Assembly: GCF_030704535.1 (NCBI RefSeq)
Contig: NC_081813.1
Span: forward strand, 11,029,501-11,093,500
Length of the DNA stretch: 64,000 bases
Source: Vitis vinifera
Taxonomy: Eukaryota > Streptophyta > Magnoliopsida > Vitales > Vitaceae
Direction of reading: 5' to 3'
The position numbers and the translations under genes are program-made. The notes under the pieces are model-generated. The model ran no database searches, was not told the DNA's origin, and saw only the letters and a list, made by a program, of their open reading frames with translations. Positions 10,859 through 21,194 of this stretch are shown one piece after another. The first letter of the stretch is position 1; every line of letters begins with the position of its first letter.

Positions 10859-12053
10859 GCTACATATTATTCTTTTTTTTTTTTGTGATTGGTTTGCAAG
10901 CTATCAAATTTCTGATTGAAAGATGTCTCCACATGATCTATCATTTGATTTGAGTATTGATACTCTTTTGATCTCCAATGAAATCACCCATCACTTTACT
11001 CAAATTCACTATAACTTGTTCTACCAATGAAGCTTGAGGTTGAGAAGTTTGCATGTTAGAAGAAAATTGTCCTTGTCCACTCTTCCAAGATAGATTTGGA
11101 TGATTCCTCTACCCCATATTAAAGGTATTTGAAAATAGAGAACTGTTGGAGTGTTTAACAAATCTAACAACATTAGCTTGCTCCATAAACATTTCTCTAA
11201 CAACTGGTATGGTGGGGCATTCACTCACTAGATGTTCACTGGATTGACATATAGAGCATTGAGCAATTTTTATTGGAACATCATTAACCACTTTGATTTC
11301 ATGAGCTCCTCTTGCTTCATGTTCTTCCAATCTCCTTGATAGAGTTGACATTTTTGCTTGCACATCTACATCCTCATTCAAAGTGTACATTCCTCCTTTA
11401 GAATTGTTTTGGGGCTTGGCTTTGCTAGAGTCTTTTCCATAAGGTTCATCCCATGATCTAGATTTTTCAGCCACATAGTTTAGAAAATCTAAAGCTTCAT
11501 CAGGACTTTTGCTCATAAAGTCTCCTCCACACATGGTTTCTAGCAATTGTTTCATAGCTAGTGACATACCTTCATAAAATTAGCTTACCAACATCCAAGT
11601 GTCAAAACCATGATGAGGACAAGCATTGACAACCTCCATATATCTCTCCCAACAAGAATAAAATTTTTCATTCTCCATGGCCATAAAATTGGAAATTTGC
11701 CTCTTCAATCCACTAGTACGATGAGCTAGAAAAAAATTCTTTAAAAATTCAGCTTGTAGTTCCAACCATGAGCAGATACTTCGAGGTCTCAAAGAATTCA
11801 GCCACACTTTTGCCTTGTCCTTGAGAGTGAAAGGAAACAATTTAAGTCTCATAAGATCAATTGATGCAGTCCCTTCTTGAAAAGTATGACATACTTCTTC
11901 AAAATCCTTTATGTGAGTGTAAGGATTCTCATTCTCCATTCCATGAAATTGAGGAAGAAGTGGCACCAAATAAGGACGGATGATCATTTGCTCACTAGAA
12001 GGAACAATGCATGATGGTGCACTCATTCTCGGTGGATGCATATGGTCCCTCAT
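10859..12053 (-). pseudogene. Athila-like gag with zinc knuckle, broken by stops and a frameshift
   Basis: The first block (12,053-11,580) reads as gag capsid-type sequence, with PQFHGMENENPYTHIKDFEE and LRPRSICSWLELQAEFLKNF. After a TAA at 11,580-11,582 the same frame continues to 11,109. This part contains the CCHC zinc knuckle CSICQSSEHLVSEC, which binds RNA. A TAG at 11,109-11,111 sits where a tryptophan is usual in this family (before RNHPNLSW). The frame is then lost near the T-run at 10,868-10,882, and a short lysine-rich block follows at 10,858-10,622. In an intact element this is one polyprotein with the protease that follows. Confidence 0.8.
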
Positions 12054-12426
12054 AGATCAATACAAATGGAAATTTTCTTCATTAGGACCATGCTGACTTT
12101 GTTGATCTTCACCTTGAGGTTCCATTATATTTGTAACAATTCCAAGATTCAACACTTGAGTAGATGAATTAGTTCTTTCCAACCTTCCCTTATAATTTCA
12201 TTCCCAATGGAGCATACAAGGGTTCACCTACACAATGAACAAAGAAAAATCAAAACACAACAAAAAGAACAAAAGAGAAAAATAAAAAGAAAAATGAAAT
12301 TTGGAAGAAAACTAAAATGAAAGTAAAGAACCGGTAAAGAGAACTTCACCAATCTTATGATGTAGATCACAAGGGTTAATCCTCACAAAAAAAAAAAAAA
12401 AAAAATCCTTAATCACGTTGGCACCA

Positions 12427-12444
12427 TCCCCGATAACGACGCCA
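12427..12444 (-). other. Degenerate tRNA-Asp primer-binding site
   Basis: The minus-strand sequence TGGCGTCGTTATCGGGGA differs from the site at 9843-9860 by three transitions. It lies four bases inside the LTR end at 12,449 and is in the expected place for first-strand priming of the second element. Confidence 0.7.
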
Positions 12445-12448
12445 TTTT

Positions 12449-14005
12449 TGATCGCTTAGATTTTTAGTCGTTTATTGGATCAAAACAAGATTTATAACCT
12501 AATTTACTACTTTATAACAACTTGTACCCTATCAAAAAGTGGTTTTAATACAAACTATTGTAGTATAATGGTTTTTAGGTATCGTCCACTAGGATGAATT
12601 ATTCTTGGTAATAAAGGCTAGAATGAGAGAAGAAGAAATGATTGAGATCAAGTGAAAATGATTTGACAATTCATGATAAAAATTACTAATTTCATATTAA
12701 AAGGAAAATGAAGTGTAAAATAAAAGAAAATTAATAGAAATGAAATTCTTGAAGTTAGGATTTTCTAGAAAACAATTTCCATGGTGAATAGATATTAAGA
12801 TTTAATTTTCATCAAGTTAGATTGAAAACCTAAATTTTCATCTAAACAAATTTTTTATTTAGCTTTAGATCTAGATCTAATTTCTCTTCAAATTAGGTCA
12901 TTTAATCCAAGAGATTCAATTCATCTTAAATTATCTTCCAATGATTCACACAATGTAATTATTCAATCTCTTCAAATCTAGCATTAAGAATTTGATGAAT
13001 CTACCTAGCTTGCTTTGTAGTAATCATCCAAGACAATTTGAAGAGAAAAATCCTCAAATTTCAATTAATCAATCAATTGGATCAAATTACCTTTGCAATT
13101 CAAGCTCATTTATCTAATTCACCACAGATCTTACCTCTAGATCCTCCCTCCTCCAAGAAAAATGAGATTTAGTCACTCATGCTTAGAGATTTGGTCTCAC
13201 AAGGCATGTTTGACTAGTAAGAAAATGAGAGAAAATGAAGGACAGTAGATAATTCTATAGAAAGAGAGAAAATATGGAAAATGCTCCAATTAGAAATATC
13301 TAAAAGTCCCTTTAAATGAAAAAAAAATCAAGTTTTTATTTATAGGCCAAGGTCAAGTAGACACTTGGCATCATCTAAGAGGTCTTCCGGAGGCTTCTTC
13401 ACCAAGAAATCTGGAGTTTAGTAATAAAATGTCCATTTTGCATGAGATCCAACACTTTCGAACGAGGTCCAACAATTTCGCATGACTGTGCAAAGTGGAA
13501 AATGCATCAACACCAATTTCGCCTTCCCAGAGCATTCCGCATGACTGTGCGAAATTTTCGCATGGTCATGCGAAATCAGTTTTTAGTTTTTCCTTTGAGT
13601 GGCAGCCAAAATTGCTTTCTGGTCCATTTCACACGACTGTGCGAATTTTCCGCATGTTCATGCGAATTTAGAATACTTAATTTTTCAACTCCTTTTTGCC
13701 ATTTATTCCATTTCTTTCTTTTGAATCCACCTCAACCACCTTCAAATCAGCTCCAAAGCTTGGTCCAAGTGAATTGCTTCTTCTTCATCATCCACATTGT
13801 TTACCTTCCTCAATTCTATTTCTCTTTTGACTCTCAATACTTCAAAAATCACCTTAAAATATCTCCAAAACTTCACAAAAACCATTAGTATCTCTTGCAA
13901 GGGTAGTAATGTATTACTTAGGCATATTAGGCATAATTACTACTCAAAAGTTATGAAACTCATGAGAATTAGTATCTAAAATGTGTGATTTTTTAGTAGT
14001 GATCA
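12449..14005 (-). mobile_element. 5' LTR of the second Athila-like gypsy element
   Basis: This is a 1,557-bp block bounded TGATCACTAC...GCGATCA on the minus strand (TG...CA). It is followed inward by a primer-binding site. The LTR start resembles that of the other element at 5908 (both T..GAT.ACTACTAAAAA-like), so the two are related. TTTCGCAT/ATGCGAAA hairpin motifs lie at about 13,440-13,670. The outer end abuts a P450 gene fragment beginning at about 14,006, so the element appears to have inserted into that copy. The far end is lost and no target-site duplication can be tested. Confidence 0.75.
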
Positions 14006-14452
14006 ATTATCAAAATATATCTTCCCTACGATCATCTTTAGGACTCTATTGAAGCTGAGGTGTTGAAACCATTCACACATCATTATCTTTACTGGATGGA
14101 ACCAATTGTTGGTTTTTCCAAGTGAGTACAAATATTTAATGGAAAGATCTAATTCCGAAAACTCTACATGCTTTAATGTATCAAGGCGATGAGCTGAGAG
14201 GATTTCCATCATGGACAACTTGCGCATCTCATGCCAAAGAGCTTAATAAGTGGCGTAACCAAATCCCACATAGTTGTATCCTAAGAACTTTCATGCACTA
14301 GAACTTAGGTGTGAGGCAAAGGCCTTATCATTAGTGGTGAAGCATTCTTTAACAGCCTCACGGCTCCTCACTACAAGTGCACGGTGCACTCCAAGGTGGA
14401 TAATGAAGATGGGTTGTGCTTATCAGCTATGGCTCCAAAGGTTCGATATTGT
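14006..14452 (-). pseudogene. CYP82-like cytochrome P450 exon 1 fragment
   Basis: Minus-strand sequence encodes MRKLSMMEILSAHRLDTLKH and onward through HPVKIMMCEWFQHLSFNRVL. It aligns throughout with exon 1 of the P450 gene at 29,220-29,640 and carries many substitutions. In particular it keeps a TGG (Trp) codon at about 14,090, where the larger copy has TAG. The downstream side is cut by the gypsy LTR ending at 14,005 and the upstream side ends near 14,452, so neither the membrane anchor nor the heme-binding region is present. It is a dispersed, inactive paralogue. Confidence 0.85.
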
Positions 14453-14825
14453 TGAAAAGAGTCCCAAATTCTTAATTAGTAAAGATTTCTTTTGTGTAGA
14501 GAATATTTGTATGGAATATTTCCTATATTCATGTTGTTGTAATATTATATTTCCTTATAGAATAAGAAAAGTTATTATGAATATCTTTATAGATATTTTA
14601 GGTCATGAAAGGGAAAAAAAGTTATGAAATGGAGATAAACTCGTAAAGACTATATGAGGTAAATAGAGATGTGAGGAAGAATGAGAGATACTCAATAAAG
14701 CAAAAGGACTTGTGGTTCAGGGTGTGAATACGAAAAGTGGGAAAACATAAAATGTTTCGAGAACACAATAGTTGTATTTACTTTTGCCCTTTATAATATT
14801 CTCTCTCATATGGGATGTAAGTATG
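14453..14825. other. Repeat-like spacer, possible solo LTR
   Basis: The P450 similarity stops at a TGTTGAAAAGAGTCCC sequence. The following 370 bp (A/T-rich, with 'ttgtaatattatatttcctt') has the flavour of a short copia LTR, but no matching copy or target duplication is visible. No gene is seen. Confidence 0.3.
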
Positions 14826-16260
14826 TGTAGACCCTCCATTTTGTCCCTTAACACATGCCTTATGAGGTGTTCATTCAGTATACCACAGTAGTTCCCTGGT
14901 GGCCCATAGCTACTCATATGAATTACATTTTTTAGCCACCTTGGAGACTTTGGTTGAGGGATTTATTTGGCCTTTCATTATGACCATTAGTGGCCCTAAG
15001 TTAGATCTAGGATTTTCCTTTCTATTCTTTTTTTAGGATAGCTCATTTAGGTGCACCTTTAGGACGACATACTTAGGCATATTCAGGTACACTTTTTAGG
15101 TCACTTAGACACATTATAGATCACCCTATGTCACTTAGGCACTTTTCTAGATCACTTAGGTTCACTTGGACACTCTTTAGGCACACATAGGCACCTTCTA
15201 GATTACAGACACTCACCCTAGGTCACTTAGGCACCTTACTAATCACCTTAGGTCACTTGAGACCACTTAATCACACATTGGGTCATTTAGGCTCACCATA
15301 GGCCACCTAGGCACATTACACTTCACCCTAGGTCACTTAGGTGCATTGTCTTGATAATCCTAGGTCACTTAGACACTTTTCTAATCACCTTTAGTCATTT
15401 AGGCACTGTTTTGATCACCTTAGGTCACTTAGGCATCTTTTAGGTCTACTTAGACCCATTTAGACACCCTTAGGCCCACTTAGGTACACCTAGGCCTACT
15501 TAGGCTCACCTAGATCCACTTAGGCACATTTGACCCATTAGGCACCACCCTAGACCCATTTAGGCTCACTTGGCCTATCTAGGCTCACTTAGCCCATCTA
15601 GGCACACTTGGCCCACCTAGGCTCACCTAGGCCCATTTAGGCCCACTTAGGTTCACTTAGGCCTACCTAGGCACACTTGGACCATTAGATATCACCTTAG
15701 TCCCATCTAAGCCCACTTGGCCCATCTAGGCATCCTAGGCACACCTTGAGCCACGTAAGTTTACCTGGCCTTGTCTAGGTCACCATTTTGGCACATCTTA
15801 CATGGCTTACATGGCTTGTATGACCTACATGCCTTGTTTCTGTATGGTTGTATGACTTGACTTTTTATTATTGCCTTTTTATTTATTTTATCTATTATCT
15901 CGTCTATTTCCTCATTTATTTTATTTTCCTTTTATTTTGTCATTTTTCCATAATACTTGTCCTTACTCATCTATTTTAATTTAATAATTTTTCTAAATTT
16001 TTTTTAACCTAGTAATTTAGTAAAATGTCTTTTTATATTTAACCTAGTAATTTTGTAAAATGTTTTATCTAATTTAATAACTTTGTAAAACACTTTTATT
16101 TAATCTAATAATTTTTTTAAATACTTTTATTTCATTTAATAATTTTCTAAAACACCTTTATTTAATATAATAATTTTGTAAAATCTTTATTTCTTTGTCA
16201 ATCCAATATTTTTTGTTTATTTTTTTTATTATTATTATATTTAATCTATTAACTTTTAAA
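14826..16260 (+). mobile_element. Probable gypsy LTR region starting TGTAGACCC, containing repeat arrays
   Basis: TGTAGACCCTCCATTTTGTC at 14,826 resembles the start of the solo LTR at 39,117 (TGTAGACCCC). The region then contains the TTAGGC-type array (15,045-15,790). An A/T-rich array at about 15,960-16,190 follows, with units such as 'tttaat.taataattttgtaaaa' about 40 bp apart. The far LTR end and target duplication were not found, so the element call is tentative. Confidence 0.35.
15045..15790. repeat. Degenerate short-period array built on CACTTAGGCA / CACCTAGGCC
   Basis: Dozens of roughly 10-11 bp units share a CTTAGG or CCTAGG core: cactt-aggca, cacct-aggcc, cactt-ggccc and the like. 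Longer 20-40 bp units such as 'ggtcacttaggcac' recur within it. The array thins out at both ends. It carries no coding potential. Confidence 0.85.
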
Positions 16261-18249
16261 TTTTGTAGGGAAGTCCACTAATGAAAAAATAATAAGGTGC
16301 GCACAATCTGAAATTTGGAGAAGGCGATTATCATGTTGATTCAAAGAACAGGCATATAGAATAAATGAATGGAGCCATGTTATGAGGAAGATTCGGCTTA
16401 CATATGAAAAAAGAACTAATGCGTAGAAAAGAAAGAATGTAAGTCACTTTTGGAAAAAGAATCACGTGTTGATGAAAGAGATTTTCAGCAATGTTCGGGA
16501 ATCAACAAATACTTGGGGCATAAAAGAAAGAGAAGGGCTATGTTTTAGGAAGAATTGAAGTAACATGTTCGGTATATAGGCTGGAAGGGATTCAACATGA
16601 ATTTTATGGAAGGTATAGGAGATGTGCATGGTGATATTGAGATTGAAATTTGGAAAGTGGGATTTTCTTGGATGCATAGTCATTAGAAATGTGATGGATA
16701 CCATATTGAGATTGGAAGGTAGGTGTGGACGTTTTAGGAAAGTTTAAGGAAAGGTGGGCTTTAGGAGATAATGAAGCAGTTAAAGATTGACACGGCTTGG
16801 GGAATGAGATTGGAGTTTGAGGATTTTTCTTTAGAAAATGAGACAATTGCAAAGGGCAAAAAGGAAAACTACCAAATTGGTTTTGGAATGAATTATAAGG
16901 CTATTTGCTAAATGAAGAAAGTGAGAAGGTTCTTGAGGGGCAAATGAAAAGGTCAATAAGCATATAGGAGGTGGGATTTCCAACCAAGATTAAGAAGACG
17001 GTTTTGGAGAGGAATCGGCTTGTTGGAGAAAAAGAGGAAAAATGTGTTTTTCAAGGTGGAGGATTAAGTCTTTTGGGATGAAAATGGTTTTTTTTTTTAA
17101 ATAGATATTCAATTGGTGATAAAAGAAAAAAATGAGAACATGTTTTTGGGAGAGAGATAGGTTGGTGATACTTTAGGAGAGTAGAGAGTTATCTGGAGAA
17201 ATGAGATCCAGCTTAGAGAGAGACATAATAGGATTCTCTGAGAGAGTGGAAAACGCACTAGCATAAGAGAGTGATACACAATAGGCTTTAGCAGAAATTG
17301 ATACACAGTACGCACTTGTAGATTTTTGAAGGAATACTCACCATCAACAACTTTTTTTCATCGACATGCCAAACATTAGCATTTTATCTCCCTCTACCGA
17401 AGGTAAGTTTTGAATGCATTAGTTTGTGATTTATTTTCGATTCTAAGTTTTGATTTTTTTATGGAACTTTGATGGATTATATTTATTTTCGATTTCAAGT
17501 TTCCATATTCCTTTAGTTGTGTGATAATATTTTATATTTAAGAATTCTTGATTAATTGTATTAATATTTCATAATATCTAATTCCAAGTTTTGTTTGTTT
17601 TAAGAACTTGATTGAACTTGAACAAAATTTTGGATTTCATTTTGAGGATTTTTTATAAAAGTATAGTTTTTTTTTTTTTAATATGGTAAATTGGAAAGTA
17701 TTTCCAAATCAACGGCAATTTAGACCACATCAGCTGCTTATGTGGAGAATAAATGGACAAGTATGATAAATATTCCTAAAAAACCTATTTTTCTTATTTC
17801 AATTCCTCATTTCCCCTAAACCAAAAAAACCCTAGTTGTCATATTCTTCCCCATTTACCTATTTCATTCATTTGATTTCACCTGTGTCTTCTTCTTTTCC
17901 CAAAAAAAAATGAGAGTCTGGACAACCATTTACCTACAACTCTAGAAGCATCCATTCTTCGGTTGTCTCCTAGGCACAATTGCCATTCAAATACAGAATA
18001 AAATGTAGTAGAGACTGTGATCTTAGATTCAAAGACATGGGGAATACCATCAAGAGTGACTTTTTTGTGTGTTTTATTTATTTATTTATTTATTTTTTCT
18101 ATTTGGTGTAGTGGCTTTGTTTGGTTGTTGAGAAAGTTGTAGTTTTTATTTTAAAGAGAAAAAGAAGAAAATATGAGAAGAAGGAGAATAAGAGGGTGGT
18201 GGTGGATTAGTGGAGTTGAAAGTGGTAGTTCACAGTTTATGTTGTTTAT
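16261..18249. other. Spacer without a recognisable gene
   Basis: Short open frames on the minus strand (16,462-16,852) show no known motif and overlap in different frames. A purine-rich stretch rich in GAGAGA lies at 17,140-17,260. The sequence 'cccctaaaccaaaaaaaccctag' at about 17,812-17,835 is 5'UTR-like but no gene follows. Nothing else can be supported. Confidence 0.5.
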
Positions 18250-18455
18250 TTTTTTAGTGAATTGAATGTAGTTTGCAAATGATTTTATGCAAATATAGTT
18301 TTTTGCTAGTTTATGCTTACAGTAAAGGACACACACAAGCCTAATTTGAAGAACTCTTTCTCTTGTTTTTTTTTTTAGTGAATTAAATGTAGTTTGCACA
18401 TAGTTTTTTACTAGTTTATACTTACAGCAAATGACATATAGAAGGCTAATATGAA
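18250..18455. repeat. Two-copy direct repeat, about 118 bp apart
   Basis: 'tttttagtgaattgaatgta' followed by 'gtttgca', 'tttttgctagtttatgctta' and 'cag.aaa.gaca' begins near 18,250. It recurs, diverged, near 18,369, ending just before the ATT microsatellite. It probably belongs to the 5' non-coding part of the MULE that follows. Confidence 0.65.
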
Positions 18456-18518
18456 GGTATTATTATCATTATTATTGGTATTATTATTATTATACTATTA
18501 TTATTATTATTATTATTG

Positions 18519-18565
<47 letters not shown>

Positions 18566-18668
18566 GGTATTATTATTATTATTGGTATTGTTATTATTAC
18601 TATTATTAGTATTGTTGTTATTGTTATTATGATTATTACTACTACTATTATTACTATTATTATTATTG
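18456..18668. repeat. (ATT)n microsatellite, about 210 bp, interrupted
   Basis: Almost pure ATT/TTA trinucleotide repeat with occasional GGT, ACT and GTT variants. On the minus strand it translates as an asparagine-rich frame, which is an artefact of the repeat. It directly abuts the MULE transposase N-terminal sequence, so the repeat appears to have replaced or expanded at the 5' end of that gene. Confidence 0.95.
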
Positions 18669-21070
18669 ATAAGTTGTGTCATGTTATGTTGATTGATCAC
18701 ACTCATACCATGTTATCCATGACATTTCGGTATCCAATTCTTATGTCGATTGGAAATGGGAACATTAACTATAAAGATGATGATGATGATGTAAAGTTAA
18801 TGTTTCATATTGTAGAACAAATCCCATCATCGAATACTATTGAAATGTACTTGTAGACATGTTCAAATGATCATTCATCTAGGCTAAGTCCATCATTTGA
18901 TTAAGAAATTACGGGTCATGATGTGGAAGTACCAACAAAGGAAATTTGGCAGTGCACATTGATTATATGGAGAGGAATTTGGCACACACTGATGAAATGA
19001 GGGAGAATTTGGCAGTAGTGACTCGGTTATTATGATAGCAACAAACAACTATGTTGACATCCCATTTACAAATGAAGATGATGATATGGAATTTTATGAT
19101 GAGGACGAAATTAATAAGAAGAATTATGATGATGAACCTCTAACAAATAAGGCTTCTTAAGATGATGTTGAACATATTATGTCTTTCCCAATGTTTAAAT
19201 AAATTAATTGAGATGCAATAAATAGCATGACTGCTAAGCCTCTCACATCATATATCGGATTGTGGAATGAATCCAATGAGTTGTTTAAAGGATTGTGATT
19301 TGAGAGTAAAGAAGACTTGCAATATGCTATAAAACATTATTCAATATGTTGGAATCAACATTTGGTTGTTTGTGAATCAGAACCACAGTTGTGGGCAGTG
19401 AGATATAAGAAGTGACAGGAATGATGTAATTGGAGCCTTCATGCATGTCAGCGTAAAAGCTATGGAATGTTTGAGATAACCAAGTACGCAAGTCCTCACG
19501 CTTGTGTTTATCCTAAATCATCACAAGACCAATCTCAATTGGACTCTACATTGATTGCAAAAGAGATCCAAAATGTAGTTCAAATGGATCATACCACCTT
19601 ATTGCTACATTGCATTAGATAGTGAAGGATAAATTTGGATATAATGTCTGCTATAGGAGAATTTGGGAAGCTAAGAGAAAGACAATGCTCAGAGTATTTA
19701 GTGATTGGAATGAATCTAATCAAGCATTGCCGAAGTGGATGAACATCCTTAAGCTAACTAATCTTGGAGCAAACAATGTTTGGAAGACAATACCCTTAGG
19801 AGGGATTTTTGGGAACATGCGTTTTATGCGTGTTTTTTAGACATTTAAGCCAAGTGTTGAAAGGTTCAAGCATTGTAGACCAATTATAAAAATTAATGGT
19901 ATGTTCTTAAATGAAAAATACATGGGGAAGCTTTTAATTGCTACTACAAATGATGCTAATGGTCATATATTCCCCCTTGTGTTTGCAATTATCGAAGACG
20001 AATCACAAGATAGTTGGTCCTGGTTTCTTATTGCATTAAGGCGTCACGTCACTCAAAAATAAAGTTCAGCTTGCCACACAAGAATAAATGCTACTGTTAG
20101 AAATCTATCAATTGGATGAAGCCCCCTTCATGCGTAACATCGATATTGTCTTAGGTATGTAGTGAGCAATTTTAATGAAAAATTTAAGAATAAGGTCTTA
20201 AAGGAGTTAACGTATGGAGCTGGATCTCAACATCAACTGCAGAAGTATGAGCGATGCATGGAAGAGTTAAAACGATTAGTTGAAAAAAGTGTGGGCTAGT
20301 TTTCAAAGTTAAACACTAAAAAATGGACTCAAGCATATGATCTAGGATATCAGTATGGGTGGATGACCGCAAATATTGTTGAATGCATGAATGGGATGCT
20401 TAAAGGAGCATGAATGTTACCTATCATTGCACTTATTCAATTAACTTTTTATCGATGTGTGTCATACTTTCAAACTCGTAGAGTAGAGATACGTGCTAGA
20501 ATGGCAGTTAGAGATGTGTATACTGCGTATGCAGTTGATAAATTTAGAAGAGATTAAGTCAAAGCTAGTGGAGATAATGTGACTATCTTCCATCAAATTA
20601 ATAAAACATTTGAAGTAATCACTACTCTTCATGGGTTTCATATGGATAAAGAACGTAACAAACAAGTTCTTAAGTTGAACGAAGGTACAAGTAGTTGTAA
20701 TAAGTGGCAATCATTTGGCATTCCATACTCACATGTGCTAGCTATTTGTGCTCATATGAGGATTGATAGTTGGAAATTTGTTGAAAAATACTACAAGATG
20801 GATGCTTATGCCAACAATTACACCTTTGAATTTAATTCCATTCCACATGAATCTTATTGGTCGTATCTCGATTTTCCTATTCTCCACCTTGACCCAACTT
20901 CAATGAGGGATAATGGGTGTCCTAGATCATCAAGGATAAGGAATGAAATGGATTTGAAGGAACCAAACATTAGGATTTGATATGGGTTATGTAAAATAAA
21001 GGGGAATAATCATCACAACTGTCCAACAAAAGATGGAGGGCAATCCTTCAACTCCTTTCCTCATGATAAT
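18669..21070 (+). pseudogene. MULE (MuDR-type) transposase, decayed but nearly full length
   Basis: Readable blocks in order are as follows. The N-terminal part is ISIGNGNINY-like with an acidic run (about 18,735-18,850). A MuDR zinc-binding domain has FESKEDLQYAIKHYS-like and GMFEITKYASPHACVYPKSS blocks (19,290-19,510). Next is KDKFGYNVCYRRIWEAKRKT (19,625), then the DDE core (19,880-20,400) with YMGKLLIATTNDANGHIFPL and the RHVVSNFNEKF equivalent. A SWIM zinc finger with damaged cysteines (SSCNKW and PYSH instead of CSC and PCSH) lies at about 20,690-20,760. A terminal zinc knuckle (LCKIKGNNHHNC) lies at about 20,985. Stops and frameshifts break it into pieces. The first catalytic Asp position reads Asn (KINGMFL). 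Such enzymes move Mutator-like elements; this one should be inactive. Confidence 0.85.
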
Positions 21071-21194
21071 TAAAGTATGAAAGATTATCCATTTTGATAA
21101 TATGATATGTTTATGTAATTTAATGTCTTGAAATTTTTAGTCATACTAATGTTAACAAGAATTAATGGTTATTTACTATATGCAAGTATTATCG

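Larger units (their letters stand above)
10151..12448 (-). mobile_element. Internal region of a second Athila-like gypsy element (gag and protease only)
   Basis: Downstream of its LTR (12,449-14,005) this minus-strand element has a primer-binding site at 12,427-12,444. The site is the same tRNA-Asp type with three transition differences. A leader follows, then gag (12,053-about 10,870) and protease (10,607-10,164). The protease frame ends abruptly near the junction with the other element at 10,151, so reverse transcriptase, RNase H, integrase and the 3' LTR are lost. Coding sequence is broken by stops and by frameshifts at T-runs near 10,615 and 10,875. Confidence 0.8.

Noticed and set aside
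15045..15790. Interstitial telomere repeat
   Set aside because: The plant telomere unit is TTTAGGG. Here the core is CTTAGGC/CCTAGGC in degenerate units, with no perfect telomere run.
18446..18706. Asparagine-rich 86-aa protein on the minus strand
   Set aside because: It is only the translation of the ATT microsatellite.
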